Positions 28,890-38,417 of a stretch of 64,000 bases of DNA are shown in pieces. Under the pieces are notes generated by a model. It was not told the DNA's origin. It did no database searches and saw nothing but the letters and a program-made list of their open reading frames with translations. Position numbers and translations under genes: made by a program. Source of the DNA: Brumicola pallidula DSM 14239 = ACAM 615 (lineage in GTDB: Bacteria > Pseudomonadota > Gammaproteobacteria > Enterobacterales > Alteromonadaceae); the NCBI RefSeq assembly GCF_000428905.1, contig NZ_KE386815.1, positions 1 through 64,000 on the forward strand, given 5' to 3'. Each line of letters begins with the position of its first letter. The stretch's first letter is position 1.

Positions 28890-29000
28890 ATGATTTTGCT
28901 AATGATTAGCAAGAAAGCGGTTACAAAGACTCTGCTGCAGACTCTCACCGCCGTTGCCGCGGCAACCGTATTTCTCAAGGTAAGCACTATATTTATTTAG
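28890..29000 (+). CDS. possible 36-residue hydrophobic small protein
   Basis: An ATG with a well-placed GGAG (6-base spacer) opens a 36-codon frame ending in TAG, just before the terminator. The product has a short basic start (MISKKAVTK) and a hydrophobic centre (AVAAATVFLKV), like a single-span membrane peptide. It lies 39 bp after the helicase gene. Length alone cannot prove coding; the support is the Shine-Dalgarno site and the amphipathic/hydrophobic pattern. Confidence 0.3.
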   Translation: MILLMISKKAVTKTLLQTLTAVAAATVFLKVSTIFI

Positions 29001-29010
29001 TGAGCACAAA

Positions 29011-29043
29011 AAAGCCCTTAACATGATTCATCCTAAGGGCTTT
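29011..29043. terminator. bidirectional terminator, helicase/EF-hand
   Basis: A perfect 10-bp stem AAAGCCCTTA/TAAGGGCTTT with a 13-base loop, A-rich on the left and T-containing on the right, lies between convergent genes. Confidence 0.85.
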
Positions 29044-29073
29044 GATTTTCAAAAACGTGAAAGAGTCAGTAGC

Positions 29074-29322
29074 CTAATACTCCCACCAACCATCTTTCCA
29101 CCAATCAAGAAACTCTTCAAAATCAATAAAGCCGTCACCATTTCCATCAATTAATGAAAAGCCTTCCTGCACGTTTCCAGCTTTAGTTTTTGGCGATAAC
29201 ACGGTCAACAATTCGATGAACTCACGCAGATCAATTTGTCCGTTTAAATCTCTATCGAAAAAATCGAAGTCTTTTCTTATTTCCGCAACCTGCGCGTCTG
29301 TTAGCTTTGTGTCTTGGCTCAT
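29074..29322 (-). CDS. two-EF-hand calcium-binding protein
   Basis: 82 residues from the chosen start. Two canonical EF-hand loops are visible: DRDLNGQIDLREF and DGNGDGFIDFEEF, each with acidic residues at positions 1, 3, 5 and 12. No signal peptide, so it is cytosolic and calmodulin-like. The frame extends to 29343, but the ATG at 29322 has AGAGGAT at good spacing and is preferred. A role as calcium buffer or sensor is inferred. Confidence 0.85.
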   Translation of the reverse strand: MSQDTKLTDAQVAEIRKDFDFFDRDLNGQIDLREFIELLTVLSPKTKAGNVQEGFSLIDGNGDGFIDFEEFLDWWKDGWWEY

Positions 29323-29405
29323 CGTAGATCCTCTTGTGATCATTTCGCTTTATAACTGAGAAGTCTACTCCTATAGCCCCTTGAGTGTCTAGGAGAAATG
29401 CGATG

Positions 29406-30404
29406 TTACTGTGCCTTTTGTTTATTTTTCAATAGACTGCGAACTCTTTGTTGATCTGCTTTTTGCTTACGTTTGTGTTCTATCACCAATCTTGCTTCTG
29501 TTCCTACGTGTTCTTCGTTGCGCTGCTTAGCGAGACGCACCTGTTTTTCGCGCTCTCGGAAACGTTCAATCTGATCATCGGTGTGTTTACCGAAACATTT
29601 AGGACAGCTTACACCAGGCTCAAACTTATCATTTAATTTGTCTTCAGCGGTAATAGGCAGGCGACATCCATAACATTGATCATACTCACTCTTTTGCAAT
29701 TCATGATTAACTGCAACTCGATTATCAAAGACAAAGCAATCGCCTTCCCATAGAGACTTTTCTTTGGGTACGTCCTCTAAATATTGCAGAATACCCCCTT
29801 CCAAATGATAAACCTCTTCAAAACCTTGCTCTTTCAAATACGCAGTCGACTTTTCACAGCGTATACCGCCGGTGCAAAACATAGCTACTTTTTTATGTTT
29901 TGCTGGGTCAAGTTCATTTGCCACGTAAGCTGGAAAGTCTCTAAACGTGTCAGTTTTTGGATTGATCGCATATTTAAAAGTGCCAATTTCAATTTCATAA
30001 TCATTGCGGGTATCGACTAACGTCACATCAGGGTCTGAAATTAAATCATTCCAATCTTTTGGTTTCACGTAACTTCCTACCGTGCGCTTTGGGTCGATAC
30101 CCTCAACACCCATCGTTACAATCTCTTTTTTTAACTTCACTTTAGTGCGATAAAATGGCTGTTCTTCATGTAACGATTCTTTGCATGAAATAGGCTTTAA
30201 ACGTTCATCTGCGTTAAGGTAAGCAAGCAGTTCATCAATCGCATTTCGGGCTCCAGAGACGGTGCCATTAATGCCTTCACAAGCAAGTAAGATGGTTCCT
30301 TTAATTTGGCGCTGTTGCATAAATTGACAAAGAGGCTCGCGCATTTCTTCAAAGTCTGTAAGGGTGACGAATTTATATAACGCGCAAACAATGTAATTGT
30401 TCAT
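29406..30404 (-). CDS. trhO: tRNA uridine(34) hydroxylase TrhO (rhodanese family)
   Basis: 332 residues from the chosen start, close to E. coli YceA/TrhO, which performs oxygen-dependent 5-hydroxylation of U34 in tRNA. An N-terminal acylphosphatase-like domain (about 1-95) precedes a rhodanese domain with Cys177 and Cys183 in [17 protein letters not shown] cysteine-rich tail ([16 protein letters not shown]) follows. The upstream-extended frame to 30461 lacks support; ATG 30404 has AAAGGAAA before it and the family-typical [12 protein letters not shown] start. Confidence 0.92.
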   Translation of the reverse strand: MNNYIVCALYKFVTLTDFEEMREPLCQFMQQRQIKGTILLACEGINGTVSGARNAIDELLAYLNADERLKPISCKESLHEEQPFYRTKVKLKKEIVTMGVEGIDPKRTVGSYVKPKDWNDLISDPDVTLVDTRNDYEIEIGTFKYAINPKTDTFRDFPAYVANELDPAKHKKVAMFCTGGIRCEKSTAYLKEQGFEEVYHLEGGILQYLEDVPKEKSLWEGDCFVFDNRVAVNHELQKSEYDQCYGCRLPITAEDKLNDKFEPGVSCPKCFGKHTDDQIERFREREKQVRLAKQRNEEHVGTEARLVIEHKRKQKADQQRVRSLLKNKQKAQ

Positions 30405-30520
30405 AGTTTTCCTTTTTGCAGATTGGAACGTAAAACCAGGGCAAAATAACGCGCGCAACATAGCAGAAAAATGATAATTTCTCTATGCAAACTTAATCAG
30501 AGTTGATCCAACGCAATAAA

Positions 30521-31033
30521 TTAAAGGCTAAATTCAGCTGCTTTGGGAATAAGATCGAACAACAACGTTTCGTCTACTTGAATTGCGTTTTGCTCTAAAC
30601 AATTATCAACGTCAGCTGATATCATTTTATCAAAGCGTTGCTTAGCAAAATAATCAAGTCCATCTACTACGTCATCATCGAGCCTTAAATGATTATTGTG
30701 TTGGGATAAGCCCTGCGGGAAGAAAGCATTGAGCAATTGAAGGGTGCTGCTTGATTGTTGATCGACAGCACCTGAAAAAGAGGTTTGTAGCATAAAATCT
30801 TGCTTTGTAAATTGAAGTGCTGGGTGTTTATAATAATGTGATTCTATATCAGCATATACAATCTCATTCGTTGTCTGCGCATCAGCAAATCTCGGTACCG
30901 TCGACAAGTCTCTTTCGAGCATAGATAAATACAGATAAAACAAGCTTTTATCTGTATTTATCGCTTGCATAGTCCGATTAAGCCGCAATTGCTGCTCAAT
31001 ATGCGGTACTGAGACTTTATCCATTGCACACAT
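30521..31033 (-). CDS. conserved protein, possibly VC2046/SO_2500 family
   Basis: 170 residues, no membrane segment or signal peptide. The pattern of an N-terminal LRLNRTMQAI helix, a central SLFYLYLSMLERDL and a C-terminal helical region recalls the VC2046/SO_2500 family of marine gammaproteobacteria, whose function is unknown. This assignment is from memory and weak. It may start at the fourth residue (MDKVSV). It is divergent from the REC-TPR gene. Confidence 0.5.
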   Translation of the reverse strand: MCAMDKVSVPHIEQQLRLNRTMQAINTDKSLFYLYLSMLERDLSTVPRFADAQTTNEIVYADIESHYYKHPALQFTKQDFMLQTSFSGAVDQQSSSTLQLLNAFFPQGLSQHNNHLRLDDDVVDGLDYFAKQRFDKMISADVDNCLEQNAIQVDETLLFDLIPKAAEFSL

Positions 31034-31169
31034 AGTTAATTGACTGATATTTTGTTATCGTCACTTAGCTTCATTTCCTAAAGTTTTCACTCATGGAAAC
31101 GATAAGCAATTATACAAACACAGTCAGTAAACAGGATTCTGACTGTATAACAAGGTAACTCGTTTCTGC

Positions 31170-32828
31170 ATGGATAAACTCGATTACGCCGATCAACGAT
31201 GTTTGGTTGTTGAAGACCGACGTCCTTTTTTAACGCTTCTAAAAGGGTTATTAGTCAGTCTTGGTGCGAAAAAGATTGATACCGAGTTAAGCGCAGATCT
31301 GGCGCTTAAGGCATGTAAAAAAGTGTCATATGACATTATTGTTTGTGACCTGCACTTAGGCAATGACAGAAAAAATGGCTTTGAATTTTTAGAAGAAATC
31401 AGAAAACACAATTACATTAGCCCTTCGGCTGTCTTTATTATGATTAGTGGTGACAGTGCCCGCTCGATGGTACTCGGTTCACTTGAAAAACAACCTGATG
31501 ACTATCTGATCAAACCTTTTTCACAAGCCCAGTTAAATTCCCGAATTACCAGAGCGAAAAACAGACGCTTAACATTGTCTTCTTTATATAGCTTGATAGA
31601 ACACAAAAAATACGAATTAAGTATTGAGACATGTAAACATTTTCTCGATGTGGGAACGAAGTACACCGCGCAATGTATTCAAATACTCGTTCAGTTGTAT
31701 TGGCTTACTAAACAATATGATAAGGCAGAAGAAGTTCTGCAACGCCAATTAAACGAACGTCAAATTCAATGGGCGTTAAGCGCAATGGCGCGCACACAGT
31801 TGCTTAAAGAAAACTATATTGATGCCATAGATTTAGCAAAACAAGCTATAGAATCATCCAGAAACGACGTTGAGTCATATGACGTGCTCGCAGAAGCTTA
31901 CCTTAAAAACGACATGCCTAATGAAGCACTAAAGTACATAAAAGATGCGCTGAGCTTATCTCCTCTTTCCATTGAACGGCATTACACTGTATGTAAAATA
32001 GCACGGGTGAATAAGGACTATGAGACTGCAATGCATTCTTCTCAGGCTATTTTTGAATTGTCGCAACGCTCAGTTCATCGCAACGTTAACCATATGTGTA
32101 GCTATATTCGCAGTATCCTTGATGCAGCTGAATATGCGGACAATAAAAAAGATAGTAATAGACTCAAACAAGACGCAATGCACACCCTTAAGAAAGTCAG
32201 AGTAGAAGCTAAGGAGTCCATCGTTCAAAAAGGTTTTGACTTTGATATTTTTGAAAAGCTGGTTGAAGCCCGCTTGGCATTTCTTGATAACCAACCAAGC
32301 GATTCAAAGAAAGCACTAGAACAAGCACAAATTAAAATTGAGCAACAGTTTAGCCAGTTTCCAATCAGCTTGGCGGCCGAAAGCCTAAAAAGCATGTTGG
32401 ACTTGGGTGATTTTGAAGATGCGATGAAAGTCCGTACCGCTATTCAGGACCAAAACATCGAGCTGGATAGTAACATTCAAAATTCAATGCAGAATGCCTT
32501 CATGAAAGTCAGTACGCAACAAAAAGAATACATCACTTATAACAAACAAGGTATAGCAAAATTTAGTGAAGGGCAATATCAGAGTGCATATACCTCTTTT
32601 TCTGAGGCAAAAAAAATAGCACCAATGAATATTGGTGTCACACTCAATTTGTTGCAAAGCATTGTAAAATTACTTGAAATGACAGATAACCCCGAAAAGG
32701 CACTGCAACAGGAATGCAAGGAGTATTATCGATACATTAACAGTATGCCGTTGAGAAAAATACATTGCCAAAAATTTGAAAATATGAGACTTGATGTAGA
32801 GAAAGTCATGTCAAGCCCAGTCGTTTAA
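31170..32828 (+). CDS. response regulator with REC and TPR domains
   Basis: 552 residues. The receiver domain (about 10-130) has the acidic pair Glu15/Asp16, phospho-acceptor Asp60 in IIVCDLHLG and the conserved lysine in DYLIKPFS. The remainder is a long helical array with tetratricopeptide signatures (ALKYIKDALSLSPLSIERHYTV, YQSAYTSFSEAKKIAPMN), so the output is protein-protein contact, not DNA binding. No kinase is adjacent. A paralogue of the same architecture and the same length lies at 57771-59429. Confidence 0.88.
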   Translation: MDKLDYADQRCLVVEDRRPFLTLLKGLLVSLGAKKIDTELSADLALKACKKVSYDIIVCDLHLGNDRKNGFEFLEEIRKHNYISPSAVFIMISGDSARSMVLGSLEKQPDDYLIKPFSQAQLNSRITRAKNRRLTLSSLYSLIEHKKYELSIETCKHFLDVGTKYTAQCIQILVQLYWLTKQYDKAEEVLQRQLNERQIQWALSAMARTQLLKENYIDAIDLAKQAIESSRNDVESYDVLAEAYLKNDMPNEALKYIKDALSLSPLSIERHYTVCKIARVNKDYETAMHSSQAIFELSQRSVHRNVNHMCSYIRSILDAAEYADNKKDSNRLKQDAMHTLKKVRVEAKESIVQKGFDFDIFEKLVEARLAFLDNQPSDSKKALEQAQIKIEQQFSQFPISLAAESLKSMLDLGDFEDAMKVRTAIQDQNIELDSNIQNSMQNAFMKVSTQQKEYITYNKQGIAKFSEGQYQSAYTSFSEAKKIAPMNIGVTLNLLQSIVKLLEMTDNPEKALQQECKEYYRYINSMPLRKIHCQKFENMRLDVEKVMSSPVV

Positions 32829-33083
32829 CACGGCAACCCTCTGATTTCGGCCTATTGATATTACTGCACTTACTTTTGACCCATCCCAAATTTCAATTGC
32901 TTTAGTAAATGCACCACAAACGATGAGTGTATTCGCACAGCAAAACAACAACGACCAAACCTGGACTTCATTTAATTGGAACAGCAAAACCAACAGAAAC
33001 ACCGCTGCAAATGATATTTAGTAAAACGGTAGTGAATTAAACTTATCGTATTGCTTGGTTGCTTGACCCTTCTGCAACAATGA

Positions 33084-33929
33084 TTATTTTACTAAATCAG
33101 TTAAATCACCAACAAACTCGGCAATTTCATCAAGTAAATGGCTTCTCTGGCCTTCAGTTGATGAGGCATCAGCCGCCAACAAAAACGCTTTATACTTATT
33201 ACTATTTTCACTATTGCGTTGATTAAGAACATCACCACGATACAACTCTGGCTCCATCAGTAACTTGTTTAATTTAGTTTTAAAGCCATCACCCCTGTCT
33301 GCATCATTGAATAATGCGCGTAATTGCGCTTGATATCGAACCCGATACTGCGACCATAACTCACCGTTTGAATGGAATTCACCGTACATGCTCTCAACCA
33401 ATTGTTCTTGTTCATCGTTGAGTTTGCCTAACCAGCGCTTTAAGTTTCTTGTATTGCGCTTAACAGATTCGGTTTGGCGTTTTTCAGGTGTCTTTGCTAG
33501 TAGCTCATCTCTTTCTTCAGCATCCTCTTTATTGATTTTATCGATTTCTTTAAACATAGAGTCTACCTGATCTTGCGAAAGCAACGGCGCCATGCTGACC
33601 AAGTCAGGAATAATCTTAGTTTTTAAGCGTATCCAGTGGTCTGCCGCTTTTTGACGATGGTAATCTATTTTATCAAGACTCATTTGTTGGGTTCGAATAT
33701 CACCGGACAATTCGTTCAAGTGCTCAAGATAAATAGGTAGCTCACTGTCTTTATGCCACGCAAGCCAGCTTGCTAATTTAACATCCACCACCTTTTCTTG
33801 TTGGTTAGTTAACTCAACAAAATCATCGATATACCAATAAATCAACCAATCCACGTTTTTATATACGAATTTTGTCGAGCAGCCCGATAGAAACAAGACT
33901 AAACCTATAACCATAATTTTTTTCAACAT
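33084..33929 (-). CDS. DUF6279-type lipoprotein
   Basis: 281 residues. The N-terminal signal with lipobox LSGC (Cys after MLKKIMVIGLVLF) marks a lipoprotein, and the following KFVYKNVDWLIYWYIDDFVELTNQQ is characteristic of the DUF6279 family. The rest is helical and charged. The frame can start 12 bp earlier (MEQV), but ATG 33929 has GGAG at the right distance. Function unknown. Confidence 0.82.
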   Translation of the reverse strand: MLKKIMVIGLVLFLSGCSTKFVYKNVDWLIYWYIDDFVELTNQQEKVVDVKLASWLAWHKDSELPIYLEHLNELSGDIRTQQMSLDKIDYHRQKAADHWIRLKTKIIPDLVSMAPLLSQDQVDSMFKEIDKINKEDAEERDELLAKTPEKRQTESVKRNTRNLKRWLGKLNDEQEQLVESMYGEFHSNGELWSQYRVRYQAQLRALFNDADRGDGFKTKLNKLLMEPELYRGDVLNQRNSENSNKYKAFLLAADASSTEGQRSHLLDEIAEFVGDLTDLVK

Positions 33930-34158
33930 CACCTGCTCCATTCCGACAGTTTTGTTACGTTAATGTTCTTACGACAATATTAATAATAAAGGTTTCAAAT
34001 GTTGGTAAATAAAGCAAGCTTTAGCAAGTGGTTATTGTTTAGCACATTTTCTTGTCGCTTGACTATGCGCAAAACTAAGCAAAGCGGTGATTAAGATTTT
34101 AGATAAACTCGATGCTAGGTTGGGCTTCAAAACAACAAGAAGCTGAAAATACAGTGCG

Positions 34159-34191
34159 CTACATAAGCGCTTATGTAGAGCGCTTATGTAG
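34159..34191. repeat. 20-bp perfect palindrome plus repeated half
   Basis: CTACATAAGCGCTTATGTAG is self-complementary over all 20 bases and is followed directly by AGCGCTTATGTAG, a second copy of the right half. It lies downstream of the Mpo1-like gene and upstream of the lipoprotein gene on the minus strand. Confidence 0.9.
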
Positions 34192-34214
34192 ATAAATCGG
34201 GTCGATAGCGCGTA

Positions 34215-34676
34215 TTAATAGCTTATGTTCATTCTCTTCAGCCAATGCACCCACCACCAAGCCGGACCGATTAATAGGTAGCGTAAGTCTTCAAAAAATG
34301 ACGGCTTTTTACCTTCAACGTGATGACCGATAAACTGTAAAATCCACATCACCACAAACAAGCCTAAACTAAACTTCCAAACAGAAACATCAAACATAAT
34401 CAGCAATTTAATAAGACCAAAGGCACTTAACGTAAGCAAAGTCATTGCGGCACCAATTGGACCAGATAACTTAAAATAGTAGTACAGTGTCGGAATAGCG
34501 AGAACATGAGCAAAGGTAATTTTCATTGCTTGCATAAACTCAGGGACGGGAATGGACCAAAGCAACCCAATAGTCACAAAGAAAATCGCAGGAACGGCAA
34601 TAGCATGAATCATGATATTGGTTTTATTGGTGTGACTTTCACCATATTTATTAATTAGTCGCTCTACTTCGCGCAT
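34215..34676 (-). CDS. Mpo1-like (DUF962/YGL010w) membrane protein
   Basis: 153 residues with about four membrane helices. The N-terminal pattern YGESHTNKTNIMIHAIAVP and the late QFIGHHVEGKKP carry the histidines expected to bind iron in the Mpo1 family, which oxygenates 2-hydroxy fatty acids in yeast; the bacterial substrate is not established. The start has AAAGAGGT close upstream, and directly before that is a 9-bp tandem repeat. Confidence 0.85.
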   Translation of the reverse strand: MREVERLINKYGESHTNKTNIMIHAIAVPAIFFVTIGLLWSIPVPEFMQAMKITFAHVLAIPTLYYYFKLSGPIGAAMTLLTLSAFGLIKLLIMFDVSVWKFSLGLFVVMWILQFIGHHVEGKKPSFFEDLRYLLIGPAWWWVHWLKRMNISY

Positions 34677-34686
34677 TTTGTACCTC

Positions 34687-34727
34687 TTTATTGTTTTTAT
34701 TGTTTTTATTGTTTTTATTGTTTTTAT
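34687..34727. repeat. 9-bp tandem repeat (TTTTTATTG), ~4.5 copies
   Basis: Perfect copies of TTTTTATTG at 34694, 34703 and 34712, with partial copies at both ends. On the minus strand the tract reads CAATAAAAA and lies just upstream of the Shine-Dalgarno of the Mpo1-like gene. Confidence 0.92.
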
Positions 34728-34753
34728 ATTTTTGGCTTATGTTAACAATTAGT

Positions 34754-35419
34754 TTACAACGTGATCATGTAACGCTCAAGTAAACGTTCAAGTTGATTGT
34801 CGTAGTCTTCAAATTGCATGCCATAAGCATGGAATTCTTTTTCAATTCGCACGTTTTTGACTCTTGCCGCAATTAGTAGGGTTCTTTCCGCCAGTTCCAC
34901 GCAAAGTGTAATTTTTTCTTCACTTTGGATAACCTGAAGTACTGTTTTAAATGGAATTAATAACTTGCAGCCATTTTTTGAAATATCGACGATTAATCCT
35001 TCTGCTTGCCTATTTTCCTGTTCATCTAAAACAACTTCGACCGGCACACCTGATACAGCGCGCTTTTGCGATCTCAATCCGAGTTTCTGCAAAACAGACG
35101 GAAAGCTTGTAATTACCATTGGCAATGGTGAATAAATCACTTTTAAAACGCGCACTTTAAATGCCACTACTTCACCATAAGGCTCGTCCAGCACATACCT
35201 GATAACGACTTGAGTGTCAGGTTCGATTAAATGCGTAGTATTGACGAGCTCTGTTGATGCTGGATAACGAAAAAACAAGCACTGCTCGCCGTCGGTACCA
35301 AAGTAGGTTGTTCGAAGTCGGACAGGCTGTGCCTGCGCAATTAATTGCATATCGGCGTCAGTGTTTGGCAACAAACATAGAAGTGCGTTGATATCAGCTG
35401 AGGATATTGACGGTTTCAC
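34754..35419 (-). CDS. YcgR-like PilZ-domain c-di-GMP effector
   Basis: 221 residues. An N-terminal beta-rich PilZN/YcgR-like domain (about 25-115) precedes a PilZ domain with both binding motifs: RxxxR in RSQKR and D/NxSxxG in DISKNG. Such proteins bind cyclic di-GMP and adjust flagella or polysaccharide output. No flagellar gene is nearby, so the target is unknown. It precedes the Mpo1-like gene on the same strand. Confidence 0.87.
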   Translation of the reverse strand: MKPSISSADINALLCLLPNTDADMQLIAQAQPVRLRTTYFGTDGEQCLFFRYPASTELVNTTHLIEPDTQVVIRYVLDEPYGEVVAFKVRVLKVIYSPLPMVITSFPSVLQKLGLRSQKRAVSGVPVEVVLDEQENRQAEGLIVDISKNGCKLLIPFKTVLQVIQSEEKITLCVELAERTLLIAARVKNVRIEKEFHAYGMQFEDYDNQLERLLERYMITL

Positions 35420-35528
35420 ATGAATTCCTTTTTTACTCTACAACTGTTTAGCCACAAGTAACTACTAGCATGATAATATAGATACATCGCGCAGTATCGC
35501 ACACCTCAACAACCAAAGGCTTTTATTC

Positions 35529-37337
35529 ATGACAGACACGCTCACTTACCATATCGTACCTGAAAATTTAGCTGAGCACGTTTTTAATGTCAAAATTTCT
35601 ATTCCGGCCTCCCAACATGATGTTATTCATTTGTCGCTTCCTGCATGGATGCCGGGTAGTTATATGATAAGAGACTTCTGCCAAAACATTCATCAATTAG
35701 AAGCGCTTTCGCCAACTAATGAAAAGCAGCTAATAAGCCAAATTGATAAACAAACATGGCTTGTGCGTAATGCTGCGTCAGGCTTAGAAATCAGGTATCA
35801 AGTTTACGCGTTTGATTTATCTGTTCGCGGCGCTTACTTATTTGACGAATACGCATTCTTTAATGGAACAAGCACCTTTTTAGAAGTAAAGGAATTCACC
35901 GAAAACTCCACCGTCCCAATATCGGTGCAAATTGTAAATAACCAACTCGCTAGAAACTGGCAGATGTGTACGTCGCTAAAGCAACAATCTGTTGTTGAGT
36001 CGCAAGGACATGCAACTCACTATTTTAGTTGTGACGATTACCAAGAATTAATTGATCACCCTGTCCTTTTAGGGGTGGTTGAAAAACATACATTTGAAAT
36101 AGCCGGTACGCGTTTTCATTTAGTCTTTTCAGGAAAGACTGAAGCTGACGTTGAACGAATTTGTAATGATCTAAAACCTATTTGCAAACACCACTTAGAT
36201 TTGTTTAACGGTTTGCCAGAAAAAGACTATTGGTTTATCACGCTTTTATGTGAAGCCGGTTTTGGTGGTTTAGAGCACCGTGCTTCTACCGCGCTTATGT
36301 TTCCTCGATTCCATTTACCTATGCGTTGTGAGTCGGACATCATACCAGAGCAGTACCAGCAATTTTTGAGTTTGTGCAGTCATGAGCTTTTTCATGCATG
36401 GAATGTTAAACGTATAAAACCTGAAATTATGATTTCACCGGACCTAAGTTCTGAACAATACATGGAGCAACTTTGGATATTTGAAGGTTTCACCAGTCTT
36501 TATGATGATCTGAGCTTAGCTAGAACTAAGTTGATTAACGCCCAACGTTACGCTGAAATACTGGGTGAGAATATGACCCGAATGAACCGAACTCAGGGCC
36601 GACACAAACAAACCGTGACGCAATCAAGTTTTGAGGCTTGGAGCAAGTTTTATAAGCAAGATGCAGGGTCACACAATCACATTGTTAGTTATTACACCAA
36701 AGGAACGATTATTGCACTGGCACTCGATATCACATTGCGACAACTCAGCAACAATCGTTACTCTCTTGACCAATTAATGCAGTTACTGTGGTCACAATAT
36801 GGTCAAACAAATACAGGCACTGCCAACGATGTTATTCAAACGCTCTGCAAAGAACACTTCAATATCGATATATCTGGATTTCTTAACATAGCGATTTACA
36901 CGACCATGGATCTACCCATAGACACAATGGTTCAGAGTATTGGCTTAACATTAAATCTACGCAGCCGGACATCAGTTGATGATAAGGGAGGAAAAGCAAG
37001 TAAAGAAACCTTCAAACATGCTTTTGGAGCAAGCTATAAAGATCAAGGCAGTGGCGTCGTACTGCAAACAATGTCTGATGGTTCTCCGATTGTTCAAGCG
37101 GGTGCTCAAATTGGTGATGTGATGATTGCTATGGGCCAATGGCAGGTAAATAGTGGTAACTTGCAACGATTGTTGGACAACCAACAGACTTCAACAGTTG
37201 AAATAACATTGCTGCGACAGGGCCGCATCATCAAAGGTACCCTACCCATTCAAAGCGCTATATATGATACGGTTTACTTCACTATTCAAAACCCAATCCT
37301 CTTTGACGCTTGGATCGCGGGCACAGTTACTTTGTAA
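35529..37337 (+). CDS. M61-family glycyl aminopeptidase
   Basis: 602 residues, normal for the family. An N-terminal beta domain (about 1-170) contains LPAWMPGSYMIRDF; the catalytic domain has GGLEHR (247-251), the zinc motif HELFH (285-289) in SHELFHAWNVKRIKP, and the third ligand glutamate in WIFEGFTSLYDD. A PDZ domain occupies about 510-590 (GSPIVQAGAQIGDVMIAM). No signal peptide, so cytosolic. It removes N-terminal Gly or Ala in characterised relatives. Confidence 0.92.
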   Translation: MTDTLTYHIVPENLAEHVFNVKISIPASQHDVIHLSLPAWMPGSYMIRDFCQNIHQLEALSPTNEKQLISQIDKQTWLVRNAASGLEIRYQVYAFDLSVRGAYLFDEYAFFNGTSTFLEVKEFTENSTVPISVQIVNNQLARNWQMCTSLKQQSVVESQGHATHYFSCDDYQELIDHPVLLGVVEKHTFEIAGTRFHLVFSGKTEADVERICNDLKPICKHHLDLFNGLPEKDYWFITLLCEAGFGGLEHRASTALMFPRFHLPMRCESDIIPEQYQQFLSLCSHELFHAWNVKRIKPEIMISPDLSSEQYMEQLWIFEGFTSLYDDLSLARTKLINAQRYAEILGENMTRMNRTQGRHKQTVTQSSFEAWSKFYKQDAGSHNHIVSYYTKGTIIALALDITLRQLSNNRYSLDQLMQLLWSQYGQTNTGTANDVIQTLCKEHFNIDISGFLNIAIYTTMDLPIDTMVQSIGLTLNLRSRTSVDDKGGKASKETFKHAFGASYKDQGSGVVLQTMSDGSPIVQAGAQIGDVMIAMGQWQVNSGNLQRLLDNQQTSTVEITLLRQGRIIKGTLPIQSAIYDTVYFTIQNPILFDAWIAGTVTL

Positions 37338-37418
37338 TGCAGTGCCAGCTTAATAAACGGGCTTGAAAATAGCGTGCTTTTCTAATCATTTAAGAACCTA
37401 CTCGCTTGAGATTGCCGG

Positions 37419-38417
37419 CTATTGCTCAGCGTCTGTTAGGTCGACCAGAAGTGCTGGATCCAAGCGCTCTTTAAACCAATTGATACGCCAATCAAGGTGT
37501 GGACCGGTTACTCGGCCAGTGGCTCCCATTTCTGCAATCTTTTGACCTTGTGTTACCACATCACCTAGTTTAACGTCTAACAAGGACAGGTGAATAAACG
37601 TCGATGAAACACCCAGACCATGATCGATAATAAGAGTACCACCAGAATAGTACATATCAGCATGGGCCAAAGTAACCACCCCATCTAAAGGTGCTTTGAC
37701 GGCAGTTCCCACCGGCCCAGCAATATCTAAGCCGTAGTGTGGACGTTTAGGTTCGCCATTAAACACGCGTTGACTGCCATAAACACCTGAAACCAGCCCT
37801 TTAGCAGGTAAAATTAGTGCTTTTGTGAATGCAGTAAGCTCAGAACTTGTTGCCCTTGCGGTGGCAATTTGTACATTGTCGTTTCGAATCCGAGCTAACA
37901 CTTCTTTTGGCGGAGAAACATACTTTGACGCAACACCCTCGATACGCTGGATATTGTATTCACGTTTCGCTAGTTTAAGATTTTTCTGATTGCGGCTAGT
38001 TTGGCCAGGTAATTGCCATTCTAACTTTTGCGTTAACGCCGCATCACGCCCGAAACCAAATACAAAATCACCTGATAATAAGATATTAATGCGCTTGTTG
38101 TTAAGCCACACAACACTCCCACTTGGGAGTTTTCCGCGTAACAATGCCCCTTGCGTTAGGCTGCCATTTAAAACCAGTTGCGTTGTTAGTTCGGTAACAG
38201 CGCCAGATGGCAAATAGCTTGATGTCAGTTCCATTACCTCGGCTATGTCGCCCTTTTTAGTATCGATAATGAGTGCCTCCGACGTTAGTGCGCGAGCACG
38301 CTTTTTTTCATTATTTTCAGCTAGCACGTTTGCATTGAAAAAGAGGGCGCTTAAAATCAGGCTACCAATACCTAACTTTACAGAAAGACAAATTTGGTTT
38401 TTTGAACTTTTATTCAT
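37419..38417 (-). CDS. periplasmic M23-family peptidase
   Basis: 332 residues from the chosen start, with a signal peptide (MNKSSKNQ...SLILSALFFNANVLA). The LytM/M23 domain is C-terminal (about 210-330) with zinc-ligand motifs HYGLDIAG and GPHLDWRI and an intervening STFIHLS histidine. These enzymes cut peptidoglycan cross-links. The ATG at 38417 overlaps the stop of the PTPS gene by 8 bp (ATGAATAA), so it is translationally coupled; the longer frame to 38450 would put the signal peptide inside. Confidence 0.88.
   Translation of the reverse strand: MNKSSKNQICLSVKLGIGSLILSALFFNANVLAENNEKKRARALTSEALIIDTKKGDIAEVMELTSSYLPSGAVTELTTQLVLNGSLTQGALLRGKLPSGSVVWLNNKRINILLSGDFVFGFGRDAALTQKLEWQLPGQTSRNQKNLKLAKREYNIQRIEGVASKYVSPPKEVLARIRNDNVQIATARATSSELTAFTKALILPAKGLVSGVYGSQRVFNGEPKRPHYGLDIAGPVGTAVKAPLDGVVTLAHADMYYSGGTLIIDHGLGVSSTFIHLSLLDVKLGDVVTQGQKIAEMGATGRVTGPHLDWRINWFKERLDPALLVDLTDAEQ

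Noticed and set aside
32811-33002. 63-codon minus-strand frame after the first REC-TPR gene
   Set aside because: It overlaps the end of a solid gene, has no ribosome-binding site and resembles no family I know.
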